NCBI GenBank assembly: GCA_017848795.1
Contig: JAFIHG010000022.1
Coordinates: 62,001 to 126,000 of the forward strand
Origin: Candidatus Nanopelagicales bacterium
Lineage (GTDB): Bacteria; Actinomycetota; Actinomycetes; S36-B12; CAIYMF01
DNA length: 64,000 nt
Direction: 5' to 3'
The notes under the pieces were generated by a model. The model did not search any database. It worked only from the letters and a program-made list of their open reading frames with translations, and was not told the origin of the DNA. The stretch's first letter is position 1. Every line of letters begins with the position of its first letter. Position numbers and translations under genes: made by a program. Below, one piece after another: positions 48,141-56,956 of this stretch.

Positions 48141-51100
48141 CTCTCCTTCCGGCCCAGTTCGTCGGATCGGCGGCGCGGCCTCGGCCGGCAGTGCGCCCAT
48201 CGCATCGAATGCCTGCTGGAGCGCTGCAGTCGCCCGAGCCTGGAACGGCCGCATGCCGTGAGCGGCGTACGCGTCGACCGCGGTGCGCAGGTAGGCGATC
48301 CCCTCCGTATGGTCCCCGGCCGCGCACGCGAGCACGCCGAGCGTCTCGTCGACGATGCCGTCGAAGAAGACCGAACTACCGCCGGTGGCCCACTGGCCGG
48401 CGTACGGGGTGAGCGTGCGGCGGAGGTCCTCGATCGCTCTCGGGTCTTCGAGCATCGCCCACAACCGCGCGCGTAGCGTCATCGTGCAGAGGTAGAGGTA
48501 GTCGAACGGCAGCTCGGGCTGCGCCTCCCACGGGCCGGCAGCCCGTCGCGCCTCCGCCGGTCCGCGGCCCTGCAGCAGGGCCGTCAGGTGTACGTCGCGC
48601 AATCCGGCGGACCGGTCGGCGACAGCGGCGAGCTGGTCCTGCATCGCATCCAGCCGGCCCTGCAGCAGACACAACGATGCGCGCTGCACCAGCGCGATCC
48701 CTTCGCCCGTCATGCTCACCGAGCGGTGCAGTGTCGCCATGCGTTCGAGCGACTGCGCGGCCGCAGCGAACTCACCGGTCACCTGCAACCAGAGGGCGTC
48801 CATCCAGCCGGCGACGAGCAGCAGCGGGACGAGACGCTGCTCGGTCGCGATCCGGTGCGCGCGTGCGGCGTCTGCACGCGCCGCGGTGAACCGACCCGAT
48901 ACCGCCACGTCGGCGGCGCGGTCCAGCAGCGCGTGCGCTATCGCTGCCGGGTCAGCGAGGCGCTCCGCGACCTGCACCATCTGTTCGGCGACAGCGGTGC
49001 GGCGCGGCACCAGGTCCGGTTGTTCCAGGGCGATGTGCGCGGACCCGAGCACCTGCAGCAGGTCCTCGTCGTCGCAATGGACCTGGGCCAGCTGGACCGC
49101 CTGATCGGCAAGGTCGGCGTTACGGGCGGTACGGCGCGGCTCGTGCAGCAGCTCTGCTCCCAACGCGGCCGTGACACGGGCGCGCAGCGCATGCTCGTCG
49201 ACTGGTAGCCGGTGCAGGATCTGCTCCCAGAGCTCGACAGCGTCCGGCGCGTACCCCTGGTTGTCACGCCAGGTCCACGGCATGCCCTCGGTCACGATCA
49301 GCACGGCGCGTGCGGCCGTCGCCGCGTCGTCGAGCGCGAGTGCCGCCTTCCCGGCGAGTTCGAGGTGCTCCCAAGCCTCGCGGGTGTTCGCCTGCAGCAG
49401 ACGAGTCCGTCCCATCTCGGTGTGCAGGTGCAGCACTTCCTGCGTCGTCGCGTGCGTGTCCGCCGCGATCATGTCGAGCGCCAGTTCGTAGAGACGGGCG
49501 GCTTCAGCGAGCGCGCCGTGCCCGGCTGCCGCCGACGCCGCTCGGCCGGCGTACGTCCAGCAGTCGCGCGCATGGCCATGCCCGGCCAGCCGATAGTGCT
49601 CGGCCAGCTCGGTGAGGTGGGCGTCGATGCGCCCGATCCGTTGCTGCTCCAACGACTGGGCGACGAGTGCGTGCAGCCTGGCCCGGCGCCGCGGTGGAAC
49701 CAATCCGTACACGACCTCCCGGACCAGTGCGTGGGAGAACTGCAGCTGGCCAGCGGCGGTGTCGGGCCGTATCAGATCGTGGAGCAGCGCGAGATCCAGC
49801 GCGCCGTCCACGACCGACTGATCGAGATCGAGGACGTCCTCGACGATGTCCAGGGGGAACCGGCGTCCCGCCACTGCGCAGACCGCCAGCACCGAGCGGG
49901 TGTCCTCCGGCAGCGCCCCCAGCCGACGGCGTACGACATCGCGTACGCCGTCGGGCACCTGCAGCGACCGGACCGCATCGGCGGTGATGTCGTGCCCGTC
50001 GGCAGCGAGCAGTCGGAGCAGTTCTCCGGCATGGAAGGGGTTGCCGTCGGTGCGTTCGTGCACGGCGGCGACGGCGTCGGGCTCGAGGGCGCGGCCCAGG
50101 CGCGCGCGAGCCAGTGCGTCCAGGTCGTCGCAGGAAAGGCCGCACAACGCGATCCGGACGGGATCGCACCGCGCCAGCACTCCCAGCGTGTCGATCACAT
50201 CGGTGGTCAGGTCCGCTTCGACGGTGCGCGTCGTCACGACGAGTACGGCACCGGTGGCGTGCACCGTCCCGGCCACGCGGCGAAGGAGTCGCAAGCTGTC
50301 CGCGTCCGCCCATTGCAAGTCCTCCAGGACGAGCAGCACCGGACGCTCCGCCGTCAGTGCGGCGAGCAACGCGTGCACGGCCTCGGCCAAGCGAAGCCCG
50401 GCACTCTCGACGTCGATTCCGTTGCTCGTAGCGGCTCCCTCGCGCCTGTCGCGCAATAGCGGGGTGAGGTGCTCCTCGACACCCGGCGCGCCGAGTTGAT
50501 CGAGGGCGGCGGACCACGCGGAGAAGGCGTTCGCCCCTCCCTCCTCGTGCCATCGGCCCCACCCGACGGTCACGCCGGTGGCGGAGCGGGCTGCCGACGC
50601 CACCAGGGTCGTCTTGCCGATGCCCGGCTCACCGGTCACCAGGACCAGCCGTCCCTGGCCACGCCGAAGGGCAGCGAGGGTCTCGGCGAGGGCTCCCAAC
50701 GCATCGTGGCGACCCAGCGGGACGTCCATTGCCGCGGGGAGCACCGACGTCGGGGTGTCCCGGTGCGCCCGATCCGGTGCGTGCAGGGGCGGCGCAACGT
50801 CGTGCGCGAGGATCGCCGCTTCGAGATCGCGCAGCTGCGAGGAGGGGTCCACGCCCAGCTCGTCCGCGAGGACTGCGCGTGCCCGACGTAGCGCTGCCAG
50901 TGCGTCGCCCTGGCGCTGCGCCCGGTACAGCGCGAGCGCCAACAGCCCCCACCCGCGCTCGCGCAGCGGCTGCTGGGCGACGTGGACCTCGAGGTCTCCG
51001 ACCACTGCCGCGTCCTCGCCGGTGTCGAGCCGCGTCTGCCAACGGTCCTCGAGCGCCGCGAGCCGGATCTCGTCCAGCCGCGTCGCCTCCGCGCGCAGCA

Positions 51101-51542
51101 GCGCGCTGGTACCGGTCAGACCGGCGTACGCCTCCCCGCGCCAGCTCGACAGTGCTGCGTCGAGGATCTCTCCCGCTGCGTGCGGGTCCACGTCGCGCAG
51201 CGCGCGACCGCGCGCGGCGTCCGCCGCGAACTGCTCGGCGTCCACCTCGGCCCCGAGCAGGGCGTAGCCGGGTGGTCGAGTCACCAGTCGGCTCGGCCGG
51301 GTACGTGGCGCGCGGTCGGGCTCGAGGACCCGCCGCAGGTTCGAGATGTGAACCTGCAGCGATCCCAACGCCTTAGCGGGTGGGTGCTCGCCCCACAGCT
51401 CGTCGATGAGCTGTTCGACCGCCACCGGGCGTCGCGCGGCTGCCACCAGCACGGCGAGCAGCGTCCGGGCGCGTACCGGCCCGAGGTCGACCGCGACATC
51501 GTCGAGCTCGACGGCCAGAGGCCCGAGCACGCTCACGCGCAC
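48114..51542 (-). CDS. BTAD/SARP-type regulator with AAA ATPase and TPR-like region
   Basis: The 1142-residue regulator of the AfsR/large SARP class has an OmpR-like winged helix (1-90: VRARTLLAVLVAAARRPVAVEQLIDELWGEHPP), a bacterial transcriptional activator domain (about 95-240) and a P-loop ATPase from about 300 (LVTGEPGIGKTTL; Walker B VLLVLEDLQWAD near 407). A long helical repeat part runs to the end (YAGRAASAAAGHGALAEAARLYE). It probably activates nearby or secondary-metabolite genes in response to ATP or ligand. The start is GTG 51542 (VRVSVLGPLAVELDD); GTG 51536 is possible. Its last residues (AILGSNQ) are encoded antisense to tRNA-Val. Confidence 0.9.
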   Translation of the reverse strand: MRVSVLGPLAVELDDVAVDLGPVRARTLLAVLVAAARRPVAVEQLIDELWGEHPPAKALGSLQVHISNLRRVLEPDRAPRTRPSRLVTRPPGYALLGAEVDAEQFAADAARGRALRDVDPHAAGEILDAALSSWRGEAYAGLTGTSALLRAEATRLDEIRLAALEDRWQTRLDTGEDAAVVGDLEVHVAQQPLRERGWGLLALALYRAQRQGDALAALRRARAVLADELGVDPSSQLRDLEAAILAHDVAPPLHAPDRAHRDTPTSVLPAAMDVPLGRHDALGALAETLAALRRGQGRLVLVTGEPGIGKTTLVASAARSATGVTVGWGRWHEEGGANAFSAWSAALDQLGAPGVEEHLTPLLRDRREGAATSNGIDVESAGLRLAEAVHALLAALTAERPVLLVLEDLQWADADSLRLLRRVAGTVHATGAVLVVTTRTVEADLTTDVIDTLGVLARCDPVRIALCGLSCDDLDALARARLGRALEPDAVAAVHERTDGNPFHAGELLRLLAADGHDITADAVRSLQVPDGVRDVVRRRLGALPEDTRSVLAVCAVAGRRFPLDIVEDVLDLDQSVVDGALDLALLHDLIRPDTAAGQLQFSHALVREVVYGLVPPRRRARLHALVAQSLEQQRIGRIDAHLTELAEHYRLAGHGHARDCWTYAGRAASAAAGHGALAEAARLYELALDMIAADTHATTQEVLHLHTEMGRTRLLQANTREAWEHLELAGKAALALDDAATAARAVLIVTEGMPWTWRDNQGYAPDAVELWEQILHRLPVDEHALRARVTAALGAELLHEPRRTARNADLADQAVQLAQVHCDDEDLLQVLGSAHIALEQPDLVPRRTAVAEQMVQVAERLADPAAIAHALLDRAADVAVSGRFTAARADAARAHRIATEQRLVPLLLVAGWMDALWLQVTGEFAAAAQSLERMATLHRSVSMTGEGIALVQRASLCLLQGRLDAMQDQLAAVADRSAGLRDVHLTALLQGRGPAEARRAAGPWEAQPELPFDYLYLCTMTLRARLWAMLEDPRAIEDLRRTLTPYAGQWATGGSSVFFDGIVDETLGVLACAAGDHTEGIAYLRTAVDAYAAHGMRPFQARATAALQQAFDAMGALPAEAAPPIRRTGPEGEWAILGSNQ

Positions 51543-51695
51543 GGGCGGAGCCTATGACCCGGCGCACAGTCGCGACCAGCATGCGGCTCGTTGGGAGCGC
51601 AAGCCGGACGCAAGTCGAGTGCAAGTCGCTCCTCCGAGGGTGGTCCCGCCTCGAACGAGGCATCACCCGCCGGGTGCAGACACGAGGAGAACCGC

Positions 51696-52379
51696 ATGAT
51701 CACCACACCGAGCGCGGCGCCCGCCGCCGGCCAGACCGATGTCCGCGACATGTTCGTCGTACACGCCGGGTTCCGTCGCGAGTTCCGGCTGGCGTCGGGC
51801 TTGGTACGTGCCGTCGCCACGGGCGACACCGCCCGGGCGCGCGACGTCGGCGAGCATCTGGACCTGATGGTGGTGCTGCTGCAGCACCACCACACCAACG
51901 AGGACCAGAAGCTGTGGCCGCTGCTGCACGAGCGCGTGCCGAGCCAGCTCGAGCCGATCGTCGACCTGATGGAACGCCACCACGCTGCGCTGCACGACGT
52001 GCTCGCCCGACTGTCCATCCGCACCACAGCGTGGACGGCCGGCGCAGGGGACATGGAGCGGGAAGCCCTCGCCGAACTGCTCGACCGGCTGCACGTGGTG
52101 CTCGAGGAACACCTGAGCGCCGAAGAGAGCCGGCTGCTGCCGATCGCGGCCGAGTACGTCACGCAGGCCGAGTGGGACGACCTCGGCTCCGGATCTCTCC
52201 CGATCCCGTTCCGCCAGCAGCTCCTCGTCGCCGGCTCGCTGCTCTACAGCGGCGACCCCGAGGTCGTCGCGCTGATGCTGTCCAAGGCGCCATGGCTGGC
52301 GCGTGTGCTGATCCCGCGGCTCGGGCGGCGCGCCTTCGCCCGCCGGGCGCGGCAGCTGTACGGCACCGCGACGCCGTGA
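51696..52379 (+). CDS. Hemerythrin-domain protein
   Basis: The 227-residue protein starts at ATG 51696 after CGAGGAGAAC. A hemerythrin-like four-helix bundle fills residues 15-155: FVVHAGFRREFRL, VVLLQHHHTNEDQKLWPLL, MERHHAALHDVL and VLEEHLSAEESRLLPIAAEY. These His/Glu ligands should bind a di-iron centre for oxygen, nitric oxide or iron sensing. The C-terminal 70 residues (FRQQLLVAGSLLYSGDPEVVALML, ARVLIPRLGRRAFARRARQLYG) are helical. It is divergent from the SARP regulator with 153 bases between, so the regulator may control it. Confidence 0.87.
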   Translation: MITTPSAAPAAGQTDVRDMFVVHAGFRREFRLASGLVRAVATGDTARARDVGEHLDLMVVLLQHHHTNEDQKLWPLLHERVPSQLEPIVDLMERHHAALHDVLARLSIRTTAWTAGAGDMEREALAELLDRLHVVLEEHLSAEESRLLPIAAEYVTQAEWDDLGSGSLPIPFRQQLLVAGSLLYSGDPEVVALMLSKAPWLARVLIPRLGRRAFARRARQLYGTATP

Positions 52380-52388
52380 GGGGACTCG

Positions 52389-53063
52389 TCAGCCGCGCAC
52401 TGCTGCGGTGTACGCGGCGTACTGCCCTTGTCCGGTGCTCGCCCAGCGGGCGGCGACCGGCGGTGGCAGCGTCTGGAGGAACGCCGCCCGCTCGTCGGCC
52501 GCCATCGGATCCATGATCAGCCCCAGCACGACGAGGCGGTCGGCGTCAGGGACGGCACCGTGGGAGTACCGGACGAACGACCGCCATTCGGCCGGCGAGA
52601 GGTGTTCGGCGATCACCGGCAGTGCGCTGGCCTCTTCCAGGTCCGCGTGCTCGGCGAACACCGACGTGACGGCGTCGAGCGCGTCCGCGAGCCTCTTGGT
52701 GTGCGTGTTGTCGGGCGTCCGCTCCCAGCGATGCAGTGCGTCATCGACTGCCGCCACCCGGCCCGCCACCTGGCCGTGCTGGGTCTCCATCGTCTCGAGC
52801 AGCGCTGTGTGTTCCGGCGCTCGTGCGAACAGCAGCGGCCATACGCAGGCGTCCTCTGCCTCGTGATGCGCCTGCAGCATGCTCAGCACGAGCCGCAGGT
52901 GACGGGCCACGGCCGTGGTGCGTCCCGCCGCGTCCGGGGTCACACCGCGTACCAGTTCGGATGCGCGGGGAAGGTGGTAGCGAAGAACCCGGTGGGTCAG
53001 GCGCATGTCCCGTGTCACCTGGTCGAGAGACAGCGGCGTCGATGTGGCGTCCAGCTCGCTCAC
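52389..53063 (-). CDS. Hemerythrin-domain protein (convergent paralogue)
   Basis: The 224-residue protein has the same bundle: MRLTHRVLRYHLPRASELV, LSMLQAHHEAEDACVWPLLFA, METQHGQVAGRV and VFAEHADLEEASALPVIAEHL. It is a distant paralogue of the gene at 51696: the tail also aligns (VLGLIMDPMAADERAAFLQTLPP and the QGQYAAYTAAVRG end). The GTG start at 53063 follows GGGGGTGAC. It converges on its paralogue with nine bases between, so the pair arose by inverted duplication or drift. Confidence 0.85.
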   Translation of the reverse strand: MSELDATSTPLSLDQVTRDMRLTHRVLRYHLPRASELVRGVTPDAAGRTTAVARHLRLVLSMLQAHHEAEDACVWPLLFARAPEHTALLETMETQHGQVAGRVAAVDDALHRWERTPDNTHTKRLADALDAVTSVFAEHADLEEASALPVIAEHLSPAEWRSFVRYSHGAVPDADRLVVLGLIMDPMAADERAAFLQTLPPPVAARWASTGQGQYAAYTAAVRG

Positions 53064-53234
53064 GTCACCCCCGTGTGGTCGGGCCGTGGTCGGCCGAGAA
53101 CGCGCGCAACCATCGCGGACGATACCGCCCGCGTGAGACCGGCGAGGGGTCTCGACGGCGCTCGGGCGGCGAGGGTGAGGCTGGAGCGGGGAAGGCGGGG
53201 CTCGGCCGAGCAGGGCCGCGGTGCCCCGGTGGCC

Positions 53235-53240
53235 TAGGCT
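53235..53240 (+). promoter_or_regulatory. Putative -10 box TAGGCT of the aldolase operon
   Basis: TAGGCT lies 60 bases before the aldolase ATG in the 236-bp gap that separates it from the hemerythrin gene. No clear -35 box is seen. The gap holds nothing else recognisable. Confidence 0.4.
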
Positions 53241-53299
53241 GGCGGGGGTAGGAGCCGACCCTGTCGTCGCGCGTCGCTCTCGTAGAACTCGAGGACAAC

Positions 53300-54190
53300 A
53301 TGAACCAGGACCAGCTCGACATCGTGGCCACCAAGCCGGGTTTCATCGCGGCGCTCGACCAGAGCGGTGGCAGCACCCCGAAGGCGCTCAAGCAGTACGG
53401 CATCGAGCCGACCGAGTACTCCTCCGACGACGAGATGTTCGACCTGGTCCAGCAGATGCGGGCCCGCATCATCTCCAGCGCCGCGTTCAGCAGCGACAAG
53501 ATCATCGGCGCGATCCTCTTCGAGGGCACGATGGACCGGGAGATCGACGGGATCGGATCGGCGCAGTACCTCTGGGAACGCAAGGGCATCGTGCCGTTCG
53601 TCAAGGTCGACCAGGGACTCGCGGACGAGGCCGACGACGTCCAGCTCATGAAGCCGCTCACCAAGCTCGACGGGCTGCTCGCCAGGGCCGTCGACAAGGG
53701 CGTGTTCGGCACCAAGATGCGGTCGGTGATCAAGGCGGCCAACCCTGCCGGCATCGACAAGATCCTCGACCAGCAGTTCGACGTCGCCAAGACGATCCTG
53801 GCAGCGGACCTGTTGCCGATCGTCGAGCCGGAGGTCGACATCCGCAGCACGACCCGCGCCAAGGCCGACGAGTTGCTCGTGAACGGCGTACGCGAGCGGC
53901 TCGATGCGCTGCCGAACGGCTCCCGGGTCGCGCTCAAGCTGTCGCTGCCGGTGGAGCCGGGCCATTACAGCGACCTGGTGAAGCACCCCGCGGTGGTCCG
54001 GGTGGTGGCGCTGTCGGGCGGTTTCACCCGCGAGGAGGCGGTGCGCGACCTCGCGAAGAACCCGGGCGTGAGCGCGAGCTTCTCGCGGGCCCTGCTCGAG
54101 GGCCTCACGGCTCAGCAGAGCCCGGCGGAGTTCGACGCGATGCTCAGCAACTCGGTCGAGGAGATCTACGCGGCCTCCGCCACCGGCTAA
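53300..54190 (+). CDS. fda: Fructose-bisphosphate aldolase, class I
   Basis: The 296-residue class I aldolase splits fructose 1,6-bisphosphate through a Schiff base, without metal. Family marks: FIAALDQSGGSTPKALKQYG, FEGTMDREIDGIGSAQYLW, GIVPFVKVDQGLADEADDVQLMKPL, VFGTKMRSVIKAAN, LLPIVEPEVDI and VALKLSLPVEPGHYSDL (Schiff-base lysine expected in this strand), then VALSGGFTREEAVR. The ATG at 53300 has GAGGACAAC before it. It is 9 bases upstream of the acyl-CoA ligase gene, probably co-transcribed, though the pathways are unrelated. Confidence 0.95.
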   Translation: MNQDQLDIVATKPGFIAALDQSGGSTPKALKQYGIEPTEYSSDDEMFDLVQQMRARIISSAAFSSDKIIGAILFEGTMDREIDGIGSAQYLWERKGIVPFVKVDQGLADEADDVQLMKPLTKLDGLLARAVDKGVFGTKMRSVIKAANPAGIDKILDQQFDVAKTILAADLLPIVEPEVDIRSTTRAKADELLVNGVRERLDALPNGSRVALKLSLPVEPGHYSDLVKHPAVVRVVALSGGFTREEAVRDLAKNPGVSASFSRALLEGLTAQQSPAEFDAMLSNSVEEIYAASATG

Positions 54191-54199
54191 GGTCCCGGC

Positions 54200-55753
54200 A
54201 TGTACAGCCTGGCGATCCTGCTCGAGGACAGTGCCCGTCGTTACCCCACGCGCGACGCGCTCGTGCTCGGCGACACCCATCTGACGTACGCGCAGGTCGA
54301 TGCGGCGGCCAACCAGGTCGCCAACCTGCTGGTGGAGCGCGGGATCGAGCCGGGTGACAAGGTCGCCCTGAGCTGTCCCAACATCCCGTACTTCCCGATC
54401 GTGTACTACGGGATCCTCAAGTCGGGCGCGGTCGTGGTCCCGCTCAACGTCCTGAACAAGGGGCGGGAGAACGCCTACTACCTGGCCGACTCCGGAGCGA
54501 AGGCGTACTTCTGCTTCCACGGCACGCCCGAGCTGGCGATGGGCGCCGAAGGGTGGGCCGGGTTCCAGCAGGCCGAGGGGTGCGAGCACTTCTTCCTGAT
54601 CATGCCGGACCCGGCGATGCCGGCATCGATCGAGGGCGCGACGACGTTCGCGGAGGCGGTCGACGGTCAGGCACCGACCTTCGAGTCGCGGCTCGGCTCG
54701 GAATCGGACACCGCCGTGATCCTCTACACCAGTGGCACCACCGGCCAGGCGAAGGGTGCCGAGCTCACGCACAGCAACCTGATGCTCAACGCGCTGACCT
54801 GCAACCGGCTGTTCCGCAGCGAGCCCGCCGCCGACACGCACCTGCTCACGCTGCCGTTGTTCCACTCGTTCGGCTCGACGGTCCAGATGAACGCCGGATT
54901 CGCCATGGCGGCCACGCTGGTGCTGCTGCCGCGGTTCGAACCGAACCAGGCGATCGCGTTGATGCAGCGGCACGACATCACCGTCTTCGCCGGCGTTCCG
55001 ACGATGTGGTGGGCGCTGGTCGGCGCGCTCACCGGTGACGTCGACGTGAAACGGATCGCGGGCAACCTGCGCATCGGCGTCTCCGGCGGCTCGAGCCTTC
55101 CGGTCGAGCTGATCAAGGACGTACGGGAGAAGCTCGGCGTGACGATCCTCGAGGGCTACGGGCTTTCCGAGACCTCACCGGTCGCGACCTTCTCCGACCC
55201 CGACCGCGAACCACGGCCCGGGTCCATCGGCATCCCCGTCTGGGGCGTCGAGTGCAAGCTGATCAACGACGACTGGAGCGAGATCCCGGTCGGGGACACC
55301 GAGTCGGTCGGCGAGATCACGGTCCGCGGACACTGCGTCATGAAGGGCTACCTGAACCGCCCGGAGGCCACCCGCGAGGTGCTGCGGGACGGCTGGTTCC
55401 GCACCGGCGACCTGGCGCGGCGGGACGCCGACGGCATGTACTACATCGTCGACCGGTCCAAGGACATGATCATCCGCGGCGGGTTCAACGTGTACCCGCG
55501 CGAGGTCGAAGAGGTCCTGATGACCCACCCCGGCGTCTCGCTCGCCGCCGTCATCGGCGTCCCGGACGAGAACCACGGCGAGGAGATCAAGGCCTTCGTC
55601 ATCCGTGCCAAGGACGCGTCCGTCAGCGAGGACGAGCTGGTTGCCTGGGGCAAGGAGCAGATGGCGGCGTACAAGTACCCGCGTCTTGTCGAGTTCGTGG
55701 AAGCGCTGCCGATGACCGCGACAGGGAAGATCCTCAAGCGCGAGCTGAGCTAG
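54200..55753 (+). CDS. fadD: Long-chain fatty-acid-CoA ligase
   Basis: The 517-residue ANL-family enzyme activates a carboxylic acid with ATP and joins it to CoA. The P-loop is TAVILYTSGTTGQAKGAELTHSN, the substrate core VTILEGYGLSETSPV, the adenylate-binding GWFRTGDLARRDADG with YIVDRSKDMIIRGGFNVYPREVEEVL, and the catalytic lysine in TATGKILKREL. The chain length is not predictable. It starts 9 bases after the aldolase stop at ATG 54200. It feeds acyl-CoA to beta-oxidation or lipid synthesis; fadA/fadB are 50 kb away. Confidence 0.93.
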   Translation: MYSLAILLEDSARRYPTRDALVLGDTHLTYAQVDAAANQVANLLVERGIEPGDKVALSCPNIPYFPIVYYGILKSGAVVVPLNVLNKGRENAYYLADSGAKAYFCFHGTPELAMGAEGWAGFQQAEGCEHFFLIMPDPAMPASIEGATTFAEAVDGQAPTFESRLGSESDTAVILYTSGTTGQAKGAELTHSNLMLNALTCNRLFRSEPAADTHLLTLPLFHSFGSTVQMNAGFAMAATLVLLPRFEPNQAIALMQRHDITVFAGVPTMWWALVGALTGDVDVKRIAGNLRIGVSGGSSLPVELIKDVREKLGVTILEGYGLSETSPVATFSDPDREPRPGSIGIPVWGVECKLINDDWSEIPVGDTESVGEITVRGHCVMKGYLNRPEATREVLRDGWFRTGDLARRDADGMYYIVDRSKDMIIRGGFNVYPREVEEVLMTHPGVSLAAVIGVPDENHGEEIKAFVIRAKDASVSEDELVAWGKEQMAAYKYPRLVEFVEALPMTATGKILKRELS

Positions 55754-55760
55754 TCCGCTC

Positions 55761-56891
55761 GTGCCGGCCGCGCCACCGTACGGGTCAGGGACGCTGTCCG
55801 ACCTGGTCCCCGCACTGCTCGCCGCCCTGGGTCGTGAGGGCTTCGCGGACCCGCTCGGGCTGCCGCACGCGAGCAGTGCCGTGCTGCTGCTCATCGACGG
55901 TCTCGGCTGGGAGCTGCTGCGCGATCACGGAAAGGACGCGCCGTTCCTCGCCGGTCTGCTCGGGAGTCCGCCGCTGCACGCCGGCTTCCCGGCCACCACC
56001 GGCACCAGCCTCACCTCGATCGGGACCGGCAGGCCGGCGGGGGAGCACGGCATCGTCGGGTACTGCTTCGACACCGCCGCCGGGCCTCTCAACTGCCTCA
56101 CCTGGCGCAGCCGGGAGGACGACCGTGACCTGCGCGACGAGCTGCCGCCGGAGCGGGTGCAGCCGCTGCGCACCGCCTTCGAACGGGCGGCCGACGCCGG
56201 GGTACGTGTCCTGGTCACCGCGCCGCGCTACCAGGACGGGTCCGGCCTGACGCGCGCAGCATTCCGCGGCGCGGGGTTCCGTCGGGTCGGGGCGCTGGGC
56301 GATCTCGCCGCGGAGGTCGTCGACACCCCCGAGGGGACGTTGCGTTACGCCTACCACGGCGACCTCGACGCGCTCGGCCATCAGTACGGGCCAGGCTCGA
56401 AGGCATGGCGCCTGCAGCTCGCCCAGGTGGACCGGCTCGTCGAGTCGGCGGCGCGGGCGCTGCCCGCCAGCTGCCTGCTCGTGGTGACGGGCGACCACGG
56501 CATGATCAGCGCGGGGGAGCGGATCGATGTCGACACCGACACCGAACTGCAGCGCGGTGTCCGGCTGGTGAGCGGTGAGCCGCGGGTGCGCCACGTCTAC
56601 GCACAGCCGGACGCGGCTCCCGCGGTCCTTGCCACCTGGCGCGACCGGCTCGGGGACCGCGCCTGGGTGCGCTCCCGCGACGAGGCGATCGACGCCGGCT
56701 GGTTCGGGCCGGCGGTGACACCCGCCGCCCACGCCCGGATCGGTGAGGTTGTGGCCGCCATGCGGGGCGAGGCAGTGCTCGTCCGCTCCGCGGCCGAACC
56801 ACTCGAGACCGGGCTGCGGGGCCATCACGGCTCCCTCACCGACGCCGAGCAGTTGGTGCCGCTGCTCGTCGTGACCGGCCCCGGAACCTGA
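55761..56891 (+). CDS. Alkaline-phosphatase-superfamily protein (nucleotide pyrophosphatase/phosphodiesterase-like)
   Basis: The 376-residue protein has the metal-dependent phosphatase core: SAVLLLIDGLGWELLRDHG (first metal Asp), LHAGFPATTGTSLTSIGTG (Thr nucleophile region), HGDLDALGHQYGPGSKAW (Asp and His ligands) and LVVTGDHGMISAGERID (Asp-His ligands). GTG 55761 is the start; no signal peptide is visible. The exact substrate (nucleotide diester or sugar-nucleotide) is unknown. It follows the acyl-CoA ligase by seven bases, in what looks like the same operon. Confidence 0.87.
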   Translation: MPAAPPYGSGTLSDLVPALLAALGREGFADPLGLPHASSAVLLLIDGLGWELLRDHGKDAPFLAGLLGSPPLHAGFPATTGTSLTSIGTGRPAGEHGIVGYCFDTAAGPLNCLTWRSREDDRDLRDELPPERVQPLRTAFERAADAGVRVLVTAPRYQDGSGLTRAAFRGAGFRRVGALGDLAAEVVDTPEGTLRYAYHGDLDALGHQYGPGSKAWRLQLAQVDRLVESAARALPASCLLVVTGDHGMISAGERIDVDTDTELQRGVRLVSGEPRVRHVYAQPDAAPAVLATWRDRLGDRAWVRSRDEAIDAGWFGPAVTPAAHARIGEVVAAMRGEAVLVRSAAEPLETGLRGHHGSLTDAEQLVPLLVVTGPGT

Positions 56892-56956
56892 CGAACGGGC
56901 GACATGCCCGGCGCAGTCCGGTGGATCCGCGGGCGCGCGCCCTACGCTCGGTCCCC

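Noticed and set aside
53234-54973. 579-residue minus-strand frame opposite the aldolase and acyl-CoA ligase
   Set aside because: Shadow of two well-conserved enzymes; it carries no motifs of its own.
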